64,000 nt of DNA from an uncultured Bacteroidia bacterium (GTDB lineage Bacteria > Bacteroidota > Bacteroidia > Bacteroidales > F082). Location of the stretch: positions 62,001 through 126,000 of the forward strand of contig CADBZW010000003.1 of assembly GCA_902799345.1 (NCBI GenBank). Direction: 5' to 3'. This document shows positions 48,876 to 57,268 of the stretch, piece after piece; position 1 is the first letter of the stretch, and each line of letters starts with the position of its first letter. Under the pieces are notes generated by a model. The model made no database searches. It saw nothing but the letters and a program-made list of their open reading frames with translations, and was not told where the DNA came from. Both the position numbers and the translations under genes were made by a program.

Positions 48876-49790
48876 TTAGTATAATAAGGTGTGCTTAATC
48901 TTTCTTGCGAAAGCCGTGTTGGAGAAATGACCGGGCTTCACAGCCGTCACCTTGCCCTTGATGGGACGGCCGACCAAGGTGAGGTCGCCGATGACGTCCA
49001 GCAGCTTGTGACGGGCGGGCTCGTTGTCGAAATACAGTTCCACGTTGTTGAGGATACCACATTCCTTCACCGTGACTTTCGGCTTCTTGAAGAATGCGGC
49101 GATGTGGTCAAGCTCCTCGGCGGAGACGTTGCGGTTGACGAACACGATGGCGTTGGTCAAGTCGCCGCCTTTGATGAGGTTACGGCTGATGAGGGTCTCC
49201 AACTCATGCAGGAAAACGAAGGTACGACAAGGAGCAATCTCGTTTTCAAAGTCCTTGATATCATGCAACGAGGCATGTTGCTCGTCAAGCACGCGGGTGT
49301 TGTACTTCACCTTGACATCGATTTCAAACTTGTCGCAAGGCTCAATGCTCAGCTCAATGCCCAGAACCTCGTTCTTGTAGGAAATCGGCTCTTCGATGAC
49401 GAGATAGTTGCGAGGGGCGTTCTGCTCGACGATGCCAGCCTTGTGGATGGCCTCGACGAAAAACTTACCGCTGCCGTCCATGATGGGCGTTTCTTCCACG
49501 TCGATGTCGATGAGCACATTGTCGATGCCCATGCCGCGCAACGAGGCCAAAACATGTTCAACAGTGTAAATCTTCACGCCACCCTTGCCGAGCGTCGTAC
49601 CACGAGCGGTGTCGATCACATTGTCGACATCGGCTTCGATGATAGGTTGGTTTTCAAGGTCAATTCTACGAAAACGAATTCCGGAATTTATGGGAGCCGG
49701 GTTGAAGGTAAGGGTGCCGCACTGACGCGTGTGGAGCCCTGCTCCTTTGACACTGACTCTATTTTTGAGCGTACGCTGTTTCTCTTGCAT
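48876..49790 (-). CDS. lpxC: UDP-3-O-acyl-N-acetylglucosamine deacetylase, stand-alone
   Basis: 304 residues from ATG 49790. Zinc deacetylase, the committed step of lipid A synthesis. Seen: VSVKGAGLHTRQCGTLTFNP, zinc His in YTVEHVLASLRGM, DGSGKFFVEAI, CRTFVFLHELETLI and the second ligand group RHKLLDVIGDLTL (His and Asp). It ends right after KPGHFSNTAFARKIKHTLLY. In most Bacteroidota, LpxC is fused at this point to FabZ dehydratase (established); here there is no FabZ domain, and lpxA starts 2 bases on. -7 element at 49830-49837. Confidence 0.96.
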   Translation of the reverse strand: MQEKQRTLKNRVSVKGAGLHTRQCGTLTFNPAPINSGIRFRRIDLENQPIIEADVDNVIDTARGTTLGKGGVKIYTVEHVLASLRGMGIDNVLIDIDVEETPIMDGSGKFFVEAIHKAGIVEQNAPRNYLVIEEPISYKNEVLGIELSIEPCDKFEIDVKVKYNTRVLDEQHASLHDIKDFENEIAPCRTFVFLHELETLISRNLIKGGDLTNAIVFVNRNVSAEELDHIAAFFKKPKVTVKECGILNNVELYFDNEPARHKLLDVIGDLTLVGRPIKGKVTAVKPGHFSNTAFARKIKHTLLY

Positions 49791-49829
49791 AGATAATAAG
49801 TTATGTGGAACCTGCCCACAAAAAACGGG

Positions 49830-49837
49830 CAAAAATA
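49830..49837 (-). promoter_or_regulatory. -7 element TATTTTTG of lpxC-lpxA
   Basis: Consensus match 40 bases before ATG 49790; divergent from the YdcF-like promoter. Confidence 0.7.
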
Positions 49838-49869
49838 GGAAAATATTCTACATAAGCCAAAAAAAACCG

Positions 49870-49877
49870 TACCTTTG
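49870..49877 (+). promoter_or_regulatory. -7 element TACCTTTG of the YdcF-like gene
   Basis: Consensus match 40 bases before ATG 49917; an upstream TTG-type frame start at 49875 lies inside the element and is rejected. Confidence 0.7.
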
Positions 49878-49916
49878 AGAGCTTTTACGATAAGTTTTCA
49901 ACATAAAGCACACAAA

Positions 49917-50603
49917 ATGAAGCGCTTAACAAAATCCATAATCATCACTTTTTTTGCCTTCGGCATCTTGTTTTTTACGATGCTGGTCTTGGCTTTCACC
50001 TCCGCTCCGTTTTATATGCACTACCGCCTTGGTCAGGACCCCAATGACGATGTTGAGGTATCAAATCCCCAACTGGTGATGATGTTCGGCGGGGCCGGGA
50101 TGCCTTCCGAGGACAATCTGATGAGGCTTTACCACACTGCGGCTTTGGCACGGCATTTTGACGTTCCCGTCCTGTTGGTACACCCCGAAGACTCGCTCTG
50201 TCAAGCCGAGATGACTCGTCTATTGCGCCAGGGCGGCATCGACAGCATCCTCTACATGACCGAAGGCGCCAACACGCGCTCACAGGCGGTGGAGCTGATG
50301 AACGCCTACCCAGAGCTATCCGAGAAAGAACTCATTGTCGTCACTTCGCCCGAGCATGTCAGACGAACGGTGAAATGTCTCAACAAAGTGGGATTCCAAA
50401 ACGCCATCGGCAAAGCGGCCTACCCCGCCACCGTTGACTTCGACCTTTCGCTGAAAAAACAGAAACTCGGCGGAAACGAAGCCATTCCTTCCGTGGAAAG
50501 CGTCAAGATGCGGTACACCTTCTTCAATTACTTGAAATTGGAGATCACTTGTTTGAGGGAATACTGCGCTCTTGCGTATTATAAAATCAAAGGTTGGATT
50601 TAA
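49917..50603 (+). CDS. YdcF/SanA (DUF218) family membrane-anchored protein
   Basis: 228 residues from ATG 49917. One N-terminal membrane anchor (SIIITFFAFGILFFTMLVLA), then a DUF218 Rossmann-like domain: VMMFGGAGMPSEDNLMRLYHTAALARHF, LLVHPEDS, MTEGANTRSQAVELMN, LIVVTSPEHVRRTVKCL. Members of the family (ElyC, SanA, YdcF) affect envelope integrity; enzymatic activity is unproved. Divergent from lpxC-lpxA and convergent with lpxD, so it sits among lipid A genes. Confidence 0.88.
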   Translation: MKRLTKSIIITFFAFGILFFTMLVLAFTSAPFYMHYRLGQDPNDDVEVSNPQLVMMFGGAGMPSEDNLMRLYHTAALARHFDVPVLLVHPEDSLCQAEMTRLLRQGGIDSILYMTEGANTRSQAVELMNAYPELSEKELIVVTSPEHVRRTVKCLNKVGFQNAIGKAAYPATVDFDLSLKKQKLGGNEAIPSVESVKMRYTFFNYLKLEITCLREYCALAYYKIKGWI

Positions 50604-50645
50604 TTCAATTGATAATTGATAATTGACAATTGACAATTGATTGTT
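50604..50645. repeat. AATTGATAATTGACAATTG repeats
   Basis: CAATTGATAATTGATAATTG followed by ACAATTGACAATTGATTG between the convergent YdcF-like and lpxD genes. Similar ATCAATTGTAAATTATCAAT units precede miaB at 58259-58292. Confidence 0.85.
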
Positions 50646-50665
50646 AGGAGTCGGCTATTGTTCGG

Positions 50666-51706
50666 TTAGGAGTTTGATTTAAGGGCTTCTATCTCCTTTT
50701 TCAATTCCTCAATGGTGCGGGCCATTTCGTCGATATGGCGGAAACGGGCGTTGGCGACCAGATACTTACGCAAAGGCTGTATCGGCGTGCCCATAAAGGC
50801 TTGGTTTTCTTCCTTGATGCTGCCCATGATGCCACTCTGACCGCCAAACTGGGAGCCGTCGGCGATGGTGATATGCCCGACGAAGCCGGACTGTCCGCCC
50901 ACCACGCAGTTCTTGCCGAGATGCGTCGAGCCGCTCACGCCCACTTGTGCCGCCAAAGCGGAGTTCTCGCCTATCTCCACATTGTGGGCCAGATGGATAA
51001 GATTATCCAGTTTCACGCCCTTGTGGACATGCGTCGAGCCCATCGTGGAGCGGTCGATGGTGGTATTGGCCCCGATTTCCACGTTGTCGTCGATGACCAC
51101 ATTACCCACCTGGGGGATCTTCTCGTAATGGCCGTCGGGCTGAGGGGCGAAGCCAAAGCCGTCGGCACCGAGCACTGCTCCCGCATGGAGGATGCAGTTC
51201 TTGCCCACCACCGTGTTGCGATACAGCTTCACGCCCGGATACAGCACCGTGTTGTCGCCGATGACGCAGCCGTCGCCGACATACACCTGAGGATAGAGCT
51301 TCACGTTGTTGCCGATTTTAGCGTTCTCGCCGACAAAAACAAACTCTCCAAGATACAGATTCTCACCGCATTGTGCCGTGGAAGATACGAAAGCCAACGA
51401 CGAGACGCCCTGCTTGTTCTGCGTCATCTGGTCATAGAAAGCCAGCAGCTTAGCGAAACAAGCGTAGGCATCGGGCACACGAATCAAAGTGGCTTGGATG
51501 GGTGCCGTCGCCACGAAGTCGTCGTTCACGATGACGATGCTCGACTGGGTTTCGTAGATATAATGTGTGTATTTCGGGTTTGCCAGGAAGCTAATCATGC
51601 CGGGGGCGCCTTCTTCGATTTTGGCCACGTTCCACACCTCGGCATTGGGGTTGCCTTCCACCTTGCCTTCAAGGATGGCGGCGATTTGGGTAGCGGTGAA
51701 TTTCAT
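50666..51706 (-). CDS. lpxD: UDP-3-O-acylglucosamine N-acyltransferase
   Basis: 346 residues. Third step of lipid A synthesis. N-terminal uridine-binding domain ([12 protein letters not shown]), hexapeptide beta-helix ([20 protein letters not shown] ... [20 protein letters not shown]), catalytic His in [11 protein letters not shown] and the C-terminal helix ([20 protein letters not shown]). It is separate from lpxC-lpxA here, on the same strand. Confidence 0.97.
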   Translation of the reverse strand: MKFTATQIAAILEGKVEGNPNAEVWNVAKIEEGAPGMISFLANPKYTHYIYETQSSIVIVNDDFVATAPIQATLIRVPDAYACFAKLLAFYDQMTQNKQGVSSLAFVSSTAQCGENLYLGEFVFVGENAKIGNNVKLYPQVYVGDGCVIGDNTVLYPGVKLYRNTVVGKNCILHAGAVLGADGFGFAPQPDGHYEKIPQVGNVVIDDNVEIGANTTIDRSTMGSTHVHKGVKLDNLIHLAHNVEIGENSALAAQVGVSGSTHLGKNCVVGGQSGFVGHITIADGSQFGGQSGIMGSIKEENQAFMGTPIQPLRKYLVANARFRHIDEMARTIEELKKEIEALKSNS

Positions 51707-51752
51707 TCGTTCAAGTTTTACTAGATAACGGCTAATAGTGCAGTTTATTTTT

Positions 51753-51831
51753 GACTTCGAGACACGGGACTGCGGGACTTCGAGACGCCGTGTCCTTCAG
51801 TCTCGTAGTCTCGCGTCCCGTAGTCCTTACA
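51753..51831. repeat. GGGAC/GAGAC-rich inverted repeat, copy 1
   Basis: GAGACACGGGACTGCGGGAC is followed by CGAGACGCCGTGTCC and then TCTCGTAGTCTCGCGTCCCG, so the two halves pair imperfectly. A related element lies at 53739-53811. Confidence 0.75.
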
Positions 51832-52348
51832 GTAATCTTTCAAAATCGCGTTTCAAGACGGCGATGGATTGGTCGACCATTGGGTTGGGCAAGGCCACAA
51901 GACTCTGGGCGATGATGGAGGCGTCCTCTTCGTCTTTCAATTGTTCGAAAGTCTCGTTGATTTGGTTGACAAGTTCCTCCTTGGCGTTCATCACAGCGCT
52001 CCATGTAGTGCCTGCCACATACATCTGCTGCGCCAGGTTGTGTTCGAACTCCTCTCGGACGTTTTGGAGCAAGAGCAGATGCAAAGTACCTTTCTCCATG
52101 CCAGGCGTATAGATGCGCTTCACCAATTGGGGCAGCTGCACGCGCTCGAGGTAAAGCAGGAAACGCTCGTAGGCCTGAATCCTCAGCGGCAGCACAATCT
52201 TCATGGCCTGCACCTTCAGCTCCCTTCTGCCGTTGTTACGGAGTTCGGTGTCCTTCATCTTTGTCAGGCGAAGCAAAATAATCAAGGCCGCGACCATCAG
52301 CAAAAGGCCCGCCGCCATCAATGCGATAATGATAATCGAGTTATTCAT
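51827..52348 (-). CDS. Membrane-anchored protein of unknown function
   Basis: 173 residues from ATG 52348. A single N-terminal membrane helix (SIIIIALMAAGLLLMVAALI) is followed by a positively charged stop-transfer (RLTKMKDTELRNNGRRE) and a helical cytoplasmic domain (VLPLRIQAYERFLLYLERVQ, LHLLLLQNVREEFEHNLAQQ, MNAKEELVNQINETFEQLKD). It looks like a conserved Bacteroidota hypothetical family; I cannot assign a function. Its -7 element is at 52366-52373, divergent from the aminotransferase promoter. Confidence 0.8.
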   Translation of the reverse strand: MNNSIIIIALMAAGLLLMVAALIILLRLTKMKDTELRNNGRRELKVQAMKIVLPLRIQAYERFLLYLERVQLPQLVKRIYTPGMEKGTLHLLLLQNVREEFEHNLAQQMYVAGTTWSAVMNAKEELVNQINETFEQLKDEEDASIIAQSLVALPNPMVDQSIAVLKRDFERLL

Positions 52349-52365
52349 TGTTGTGAATTTTGGCG

Positions 52366-52373
52366 CAAAGGTA
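52366..52373 (-). promoter_or_regulatory. -7 element TACCTTTG (minus strand)
   Basis: Consensus match 18 bases before ATG 52348. Confidence 0.7.
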
Positions 52374-52425
52374 CGGTTTTTCATCAAATCATCAAATTTT
52401 CGGCCTCACCTATCGAAAAAAGGCC

Positions 52426-52433
52426 TACCTTTG
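52426..52433 (+). promoter_or_regulatory. -7 element TACCTTTG of the aminotransferase gene
   Basis: Consensus match; the 90-base leader that follows contains a REP-like ATTGC...GCAAT hairpin segment (52448-52474) and AAACAATTAAAC repeats. Confidence 0.65.
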
Positions 52434-52528
52434 TAGCCGCTGTCAGAGATTGCATGGCTTCGCACGCAATGACGCTGCCAGCGGAATCCAACGATTAAAC
52501 AATTAAACATTCAACATTTCAACATATC

Positions 52529-53737
52529 ATGAGCGAAATCATCCTTTCCAACAGAGTTTTGAACATGGCTGAGTCGGCAACGCTCGCCATGACCAACAAG
52601 AGCCGCGAACTGAAGTCCCAAGGTATCGACGTCATCAGCCTGAGCATCGGCGAACCCGACTTCAACACACCCGAATCCGCCAAACAAGCCGGCGTGGACG
52701 CCATCAACAACAACGATACGCACTACCCGCCCGTGCCCGGCACTCCCGTACTGCGCAAGGCCATCGCCAACAAGCTGAAACGCGACAACGGCCTCGACTA
52801 CAAAGAGACCGACATCCTCGTCTCGAACGGCGCCAAGCAAGCCATCAACAACGCCCTTTTGGCCGTCGTCAACGATGGCGACGAGGTCATCATCCCTGCC
52901 CCGTTCTGGGTGTCCTACCCCGAAATGGTGAAGCTGGCAGGCGGCGTGCCCGTCATCGTGAAGAGCGACATCGCCCACGACTTCAAGATTACCGCGGAGC
53001 AACTCGAAAAGGCCATCACGCCCAAGACCAAGGTCTTCATGATCAACACACCTTGCAACCCCAGCGGTAGCGTGTTCACCAAGGCCGAGCTGACCGCCAT
53101 CGCCGAGGTGCTGAAGAAATACCCGAACATCATCATCATCTCCGACGAGATCTACGAGTTCATCCAATACGAGCAGAAGCATGAGAGCATGGGGCAGTTC
53201 GAGTTCCTGAAGGACCGCCTCGTCCTCGTCAACGGCGTGGCCAAGGGCTATGCCATGACGGGCTGGCGTATCGGCTACATCGCCGCTCCGCAAGCCATCA
53301 TCAAGGCCACCAACAAGATCCAAGGCCAAATCACCTCCGGCATCTGCACCATCGCCCAAGCCGCTGCTGCCAAGGCCATGGAACTTAGCCCAGAGAACTC
53401 AACCGAAATCCAAGACATGCTGAAAGCCTTCCGTCACCGCCGCGACACCTTCGTGAAGCTGCTGAACGAAATCCCTGGCGTGAAGTGCAACACCCCCGCC
53501 GGTGCCTTCTATGTGTTCCCCGAAGTGAAGTCGTACTACGGCAAGACCGACGGCGAGACCGTCATCAAGGGCAGCGACGACCTCTGCATGTGGCTGCTCT
53601 ACAATGCCCATGTGGCCTGCGTGGCCGGCAACGCTTTCGGTAACGACGACTGCATCCGCCTTTCGTATGCCACGAACGAAGACAAGCTCATCGAGGCCGT
53701 GAAGCGCATCAAGGCTGCTTTGGCGAAACTGCATTAA
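52529..53737 (+). CDS. Pyridoxal phosphate aminotransferase, aspartate aminotransferase type
   Basis: 402 residues, class I fold. LSIGEPDFNTPESAKQAGVD, ILVSNGAKQAINNAL, the PLP aromatic/Asn region NTPCNPSGSVF, ISDEIYEFIQY, the Schiff-base Lys in NGVAKGYAMTGWRIGY and the C-terminal Arg region IRLSYATNEDKLIEA are all present. It interconverts aspartate/oxaloacetate or a related amino acid. Probably monocistronic; followed by a large inverted repeat. Confidence 0.95.
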   Translation: MSEIILSNRVLNMAESATLAMTNKSRELKSQGIDVISLSIGEPDFNTPESAKQAGVDAINNNDTHYPPVPGTPVLRKAIANKLKRDNGLDYKETDILVSNGAKQAINNALLAVVNDGDEVIIPAPFWVSYPEMVKLAGGVPVIVKSDIAHDFKITAEQLEKAITPKTKVFMINTPCNPSGSVFTKAELTAIAEVLKKYPNIIIISDEIYEFIQYEQKHESMGQFEFLKDRLVLVNGVAKGYAMTGWRIGYIAAPQAIIKATNKIQGQITSGICTIAQAAAAKAMELSPENSTEIQDMLKAFRHRRDTFVKLLNEIPGVKCNTPAGAFYVFPEVKSYYGKTDGETVIKGSDDLCMWLLYNAHVACVAGNAFGNDDCIRLSYATNEDKLIEAVKRIKAALAKLH

Positions 53738-53738
53738 G

Positions 53739-53811
53739 ACACGAGACTACGTGACGCGAGACGCGAGACGGGGATAGTCCCGCGTCCCGAAGTCCCGCGT
53801 CCCGTGTCAAA
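53739..53811. repeat. GGGAC/GAGAC-rich inverted repeat, copy 2
   Basis: GACACGAGACTACGTGACGC at the left pairs imperfectly with GTCCCGCGTCCCGTGTC at the right; outer GACACG/CGTGTC arms are perfect. Shares CCGCGTCCCG-type units with 51753-51831. Confidence 0.8.
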
Positions 53812-53825
53812 AAATCGCAATCACC

Positions 53826-54437
53826 ATGATCATCCTCTCCACCGCCCCTATCCTCCCTATCTTCAACCAAGCCATCGCCGACTACCACAAGCACGACGAT
53901 GTGGACCATCCTTGTGAAAACCCTTACGAAAGGCTGACCATCGAATGGTACCTTTATAATAAGGCATGGATTGACACGGTGCAGTGGCACTTGGAAGACC
54001 TCATCCGCGACCCGAACATCGACCCCGTGGAGGCCTTGGCCTTGAAGCGCCGCATCGACAAGTCGAACCAAGACCGCACGGACCTCGTGGAGATGATTGA
54101 TGGGTATTACTTGATGCTCTTCCAAAAAGTGGAGCCGCTACCCAATGCCACCCTCAACACGGAGAGTCCCGCTTGGGCCATCGACAGGCTTTCCATCCTG
54201 CAGCTGAAAATCTACCACATGAAGGCCGAGGTGGAACGCGCCGATGTCAGCGAGGAGCACAAAGCGAAATGCCAAGGTAAATTAGACGTGCTTTTGGAGC
54301 AGAACAAAGACCTCTGCACCGCCATCGACCAGCTGATGGAGTGCTACAAGACGGGCGAGAAGGTCATGAAGGTCTACAAGCAGATGAAGATGTACAACGA
54401 CCCGAGCCTCAACCCCGTGCTTTACGGGCAAAAATGA
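53826..54437 (+). CDS. DUF4254 domain protein
   Basis: 203 residues, almost entirely helical: NPYERLTIEWYLYNKAWIDT, WHLEDLIRDPNIDPVEALAL and KRRIDKSNQDRTDLVEMID match the DUF4254 family, which is common in Bacteroidota and unassigned. Its stop overlaps the start of a GT9 glycosyltransferase (ATGA at 54434), a pairing that suggests a role in the same LPS-core or glycan step (inference). Confidence 0.88.
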   Translation: MIILSTAPILPIFNQAIADYHKHDDVDHPCENPYERLTIEWYLYNKAWIDTVQWHLEDLIRDPNIDPVEALALKRRIDKSNQDRTDLVEMIDGYYLMLFQKVEPLPNATLNTESPAWAIDRLSILQLKIYHMKAEVERADVSEEHKAKCQGKLDVLLEQNKDLCTAIDQLMECYKTGEKVMKVYKQMKMYNDPSLNPVLYGQK

Positions 54438-55441
54438 AAAAACTTCTTATCATACGGTTTTCCGCCCTAGGTGACGTGGCCATGACAGTGCCTATCATCC
54501 ACGACTTGGCTGTGCAATACCCTGATTTGGACATCACTATGCTCAGTCGCGAGATGGCAAGGCCGTTGTTTGAGCGTATGCCAAGCAACGTGCATTTCTT
54601 TGCCGCTGACCTGAAAGGACGGCACAAAGGCTTGCTCGGACTGTGTCGGCTTTGGCGCGATGCCCACCTAAACGACTTCGAATACATCGCCGATTTCCAC
54701 GACGTGCTGCGTACTTGGTGGCTGCGCGCCGAAGGGTGTCTGCACTGTAAAAAAGTCGCGAAAATCGACAAGGGACGCAAAGGAAAAAAGGCGTTAACTC
54801 GACAGAAAGACAAGATCCTTGTCCAGCAGGCCACCTCTTTTGAGCGCTATGCCAAAGCGCTGAAACAGCTGGGCTTCCCGATAAAGCCACAATTCACAAG
54901 ACTCGATTATTCAGCTTTTTGCGAGAGGCAAAAAGCGGGCAATGAGACCTGGGTCGGCATTGCGCCCTTCGCCAAACATCCCGCCAAAGTCTATCCTTTG
55001 GAGAAGATGGAGCAAGTCATCAAAACCCTGAGCGAGAGGAAAAACACTACCGTTTTCCTTTTCGGCGGTGGCGACAAGGAAAAACGACAAATTGCGGAAC
55101 TTTGCGCAAAATATCCAAACGTGAAAGCCGCCCAAAGCCAGCAGGGCTTGAAAGGCGAATTGGCTTTAATGGGCCAATTGGACGTGATGCTCAGCATGGA
55201 CTCCGCCAATATGCACTTGGCTTCGCTGGTCGGCACGCGGGTGGTCTCCATTTGGGGCGGCACGCATCCTTACGCGGGTTTCTTGGGCTGGAACCAAAAG
55301 GAAAGCGACTGCGTGCAATTGGATTTGCCCTGTCGTCCGTGTTCCGTTTACGGCAACAAGCCCTGTCATAGAGGCGATTATGCCTGCATGAATGGCATCA
55401 CCCCCAGTCAAATCACCGAAAAACTGGTCGGTCATGAGTGA
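54434..55441 (+). CDS. Glycosyltransferase family 9 (heptosyltransferase-like)
   Basis: 335 residues from ATG 54434 (MKKLLIIRFSALGDVAMTVP), with the GT9 N-terminal RFSALGDV motif, DITMLSREMARPLFER, ADFHDVLRTWW, IAPFAKHPAKVYPLEKM and the donor-site ALMGQLDVMLSMDSANMHLASLVGTRVVSIWGGTHP. It adds a heptose-like or other sugar to the LPS core in the cytoplasm. Coupled to DUF4254 upstream and overlapping ubiE by 8 bases downstream. Confidence 0.94.
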   Translation: MKKLLIIRFSALGDVAMTVPIIHDLAVQYPDLDITMLSREMARPLFERMPSNVHFFAADLKGRHKGLLGLCRLWRDAHLNDFEYIADFHDVLRTWWLRAEGCLHCKKVAKIDKGRKGKKALTRQKDKILVQQATSFERYAKALKQLGFPIKPQFTRLDYSAFCERQKAGNETWVGIAPFAKHPAKVYPLEKMEQVIKTLSERKNTTVFLFGGGDKEKRQIAELCAKYPNVKAAQSQQGLKGELALMGQLDVMLSMDSANMHLASLVGTRVVSIWGGTHPYAGFLGWNQKESDCVQLDLPCRPCSVYGNKPCHRGDYACMNGITPSQITEKLVGHE

Positions 55442-56129
55442 TTCCCCCATCGCCGCCATGTTCGACCGCATCTCGCCCAAGTACGATGCGCTCAATCACT
55501 TGTTCTCGCTGAATATAGACAAGGTGTGGCGCAGGAAAACCGCTAAAACCGTTTCCAAAAGCCACCCCAAAGCCATTTTAGACCTGGCCACAGGCACGGC
55601 CGACCTGGCTATCGCCATGGCGAAACGCAATCCTCAGGCACACATCATCGGCATGGACATCTCTGAAAGCATGTTGGAAATCGGCAAAGCGAAAGTGAAG
55701 CAACAAAACCTTGAAAACCAGATAGAACTCCGTCTCGGCGACGCTGCATCACTGCCATTCGAAGAGGGCACTTTCGATGCCGTCACAGTGGCGTTTGGCG
55801 TGCGTAACTTTGAAAACCTAAGCAAGGGCCTGGCAGAAATCAGTCGTGTGTTGAAAACCAACGGACAAATCTGCATCTTAGAGTTCTCGATGCCGGAGAA
55901 GTTTCCCGTGAAGCAGCTCTATCGCTTCTATTTCAAACGTGTCATGCCCAAAATCGGGAAATGGCTTTCGAAAGACGATGGCGCCTATTCCTATCTGCCC
56001 GCTTCCGTGGAAAAGTTCCCCAAACCTGCTGTTTTCAGCGACATGTTGACTTCGTTCGGCCTTAAAACCCAGCACATCCAACGGCTCTCTTTGGGCATCG
56101 CAACACTTTATGTCGCCATCAAGGCATAA
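55434..56129 (+). CDS. ubiE: Demethylmenaquinone methyltransferase
   Basis: 231 residues from ATG 55434 (also named menG). It methylates demethylmenaquinone to menaquinone using AdoMet. Signatures: MFDRISPKYDALNHLFSLNI, motif I ILDLATGTADLAI, GMDISESMLEIGK, VTVAFGVRNFENLSKGL and ILEFSMPEKFPVKQLY with the closing YSYLPASVEKFP. Adjacent to porT, a neighbourhood I recall from other Bacteroidota. Confidence 0.95.
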   Translation: MSDSPIAAMFDRISPKYDALNHLFSLNIDKVWRRKTAKTVSKSHPKAILDLATGTADLAIAMAKRNPQAHIIGMDISESMLEIGKAKVKQQNLENQIELRLGDAASLPFEEGTFDAVTVAFGVRNFENLSKGLAEISRVLKTNGQICILEFSMPEKFPVKQLYRFYFKRVMPKIGKWLSKDDGAYSYLPASVEKFPKPAVFSDMLTSFGLKTQHIQRLSLGIATLYVAIKA

Positions 56130-56147
56130 TCGTAACCTATTTTTTCC

Positions 56148-56155
56148 TAATTTTG
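56148..56155 (+). promoter_or_regulatory. -7 element TAATTTTG of porT
   Basis: Consensus match 64 bases before the TTG start at 56220. Confidence 0.65.
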
Positions 56156-56219
56156 CCGCCGCATTTGCGCAATAAAACCCAACCAGTTGCGTTACAAGTC
56201 ATATTAAAAGCCATCTACC

Positions 56220-57020
56220 TTGAAAAAAGCACTGAAAATAATGTTTGTCGCCCTTCTCATCGTGGCTGCCGTGGCACCGGTACAAGCCCAGAGAAGGACC
56301 ATCAGATACCTGCCCAACTACGAAAACGAGCCCTATCATTTCGGTTTCTTGTTGGCCTACAATCAGATGATGTACACCATCAAGACCGTGGAGAATTATC
56401 AGAACATCCCGCAGCCCAACGACTCGTGGCCCAACGGCACCTATAGCATCCCCAACACGGAATGCATGTATGTCTACAACGTGGAGACCCGACAGACACC
56501 CGGCTTCACCGTGGGCATCCTCGGCACCAAACGCCTCGGCAGGTATTTCGACCTGCGTTTCATCCCCTCGCTGAGTTTCAGTGAGCGAAAGATGGTCTAC
56601 GACATCGCCATCAAAGGCACAGACGGCAGCATTGCCATGCAGACCATCACCAAATCCATCGGCACCACCTTCGTGGAGTTCCCGCTGAACATCAAGTACC
56701 GCTCGAAGCGCTATAACAACATCGGAGCCTACATCTTTAGCGGTATCAACCCGAAACTTGACCTCGCCTCGCAGAAGGACAACAAGGAAACCGACATCAA
56801 CGGCAACGAATTCATCAACAATCTGGTCACCAAACGCTTTGACTGCGCTGCTGAGGTGGGTGTCGGCTTCGACATCTACAACCAGTGGTTCAAGATGGGC
56901 ATCGAGGTCAAGATGAGCTACGGGATCCTCGACATCATCAAGCAACCCGCTTTCATTTACACCGCTCCCATCGACAAATTGCGCAACAAATTGTTCCAGG
57001 TCTCACTCATCGTGGAATAA
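56220..57020 (+). CDS. porT: T9SS outer-membrane protein PorT
   Basis: 266 residues. Start chosen at TTG 56220 because MKKALKIMFVALLIVAAVAP gives a full signal peptide; ATG 56241 is possible but loses the Lys-rich n-region. The mature part is an eight-stranded-barrel type (porin_family/PorT): YHFGFLLAYNQMMYTIKTV, GFTVGILGTKRLGRYFDLRFIPSLSF, TFVEFPLNIKYRSKRYNN and closing LFQVSLIVE. PorT is required for T9SS in Porphyromonas (established), role in the secreton not fully clear. The ubiE-porT order supports the name; a generic PorT-like barrel is the alternative. Confidence 0.82.
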   Translation: MKKALKIMFVALLIVAAVAPVQAQRRTIRYLPNYENEPYHFGFLLAYNQMMYTIKTVENYQNIPQPNDSWPNGTYSIPNTECMYVYNVETRQTPGFTVGILGTKRLGRYFDLRFIPSLSFSERKMVYDIAIKGTDGSIAMQTITKSIGTTFVEFPLNIKYRSKRYNNIGAYIFSGINPKLDLASQKDNKETDINGNEFINNLVTKRFDCAAEVGVGFDIYNQWFKMGIEVKMSYGILDIIKQPAFIYTAPIDKLRNKLFQVSLIVE

Positions 57021-57111
57021 TTAATGCCAATACAAACAATTAAATATCAATGATTTACAAAATTGTTGATATTTTTTTCATTGAAATCCTTGTAGGTAAC
57101 GAAATTTTATC

Positions 57112-57119
57112 TACTTTTG
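57112..57119 (+). promoter_or_regulatory. Promoter of tRNA-Glu: TTG(-33) and TACTTTTG(-7)
   Basis: TACTTTTG follows a TTG at 57090-57092 by 19 bases, the spacing expected for Bacteroidota promoters; 23 bases before the tRNA. Confidence 0.7.
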
Positions 57120-57142
57120 CAGCGTCAAAAACGACACGAAGT

Positions 57143-57219
57143 GGTCTCTTCGTCTAGTCTGGTCAGGACGTCAGGTTTTCATCCTGGTAACTCGGGTTCA
57201 AATCCCGGAGAGACTACCA
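57143..57219 (+). tRNA. tRNA-Glu (TTC anticodon)
   Basis: 77 bases including an encoded CCA. Acceptor arms GGTCTCT and AGAGACT pair (first pair G-T), the anticodon arm TCAGG-TTTTCAT-CCTGG puts TTC at 34-36, and the T arm TCGGG-TTCAAAT-CCCGG is canonical. Read from the structure; Glu is assigned from the anticodon. Confidence 0.95.
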
Positions 57220-57223
57220 ACCA

Positions 57224-57250
57224 AGCCCGCCAAAACAGCGGGCTTTTTTA
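57224..57250 (+). terminator. Terminator of tRNA-Glu
   Basis: AGCCCGC, loop CAAAACA, GCGGGCT, then TTTTTT. Confidence 0.93.
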
Positions 57251-57268
57251 TTGTCAACTCTTTGCGCT

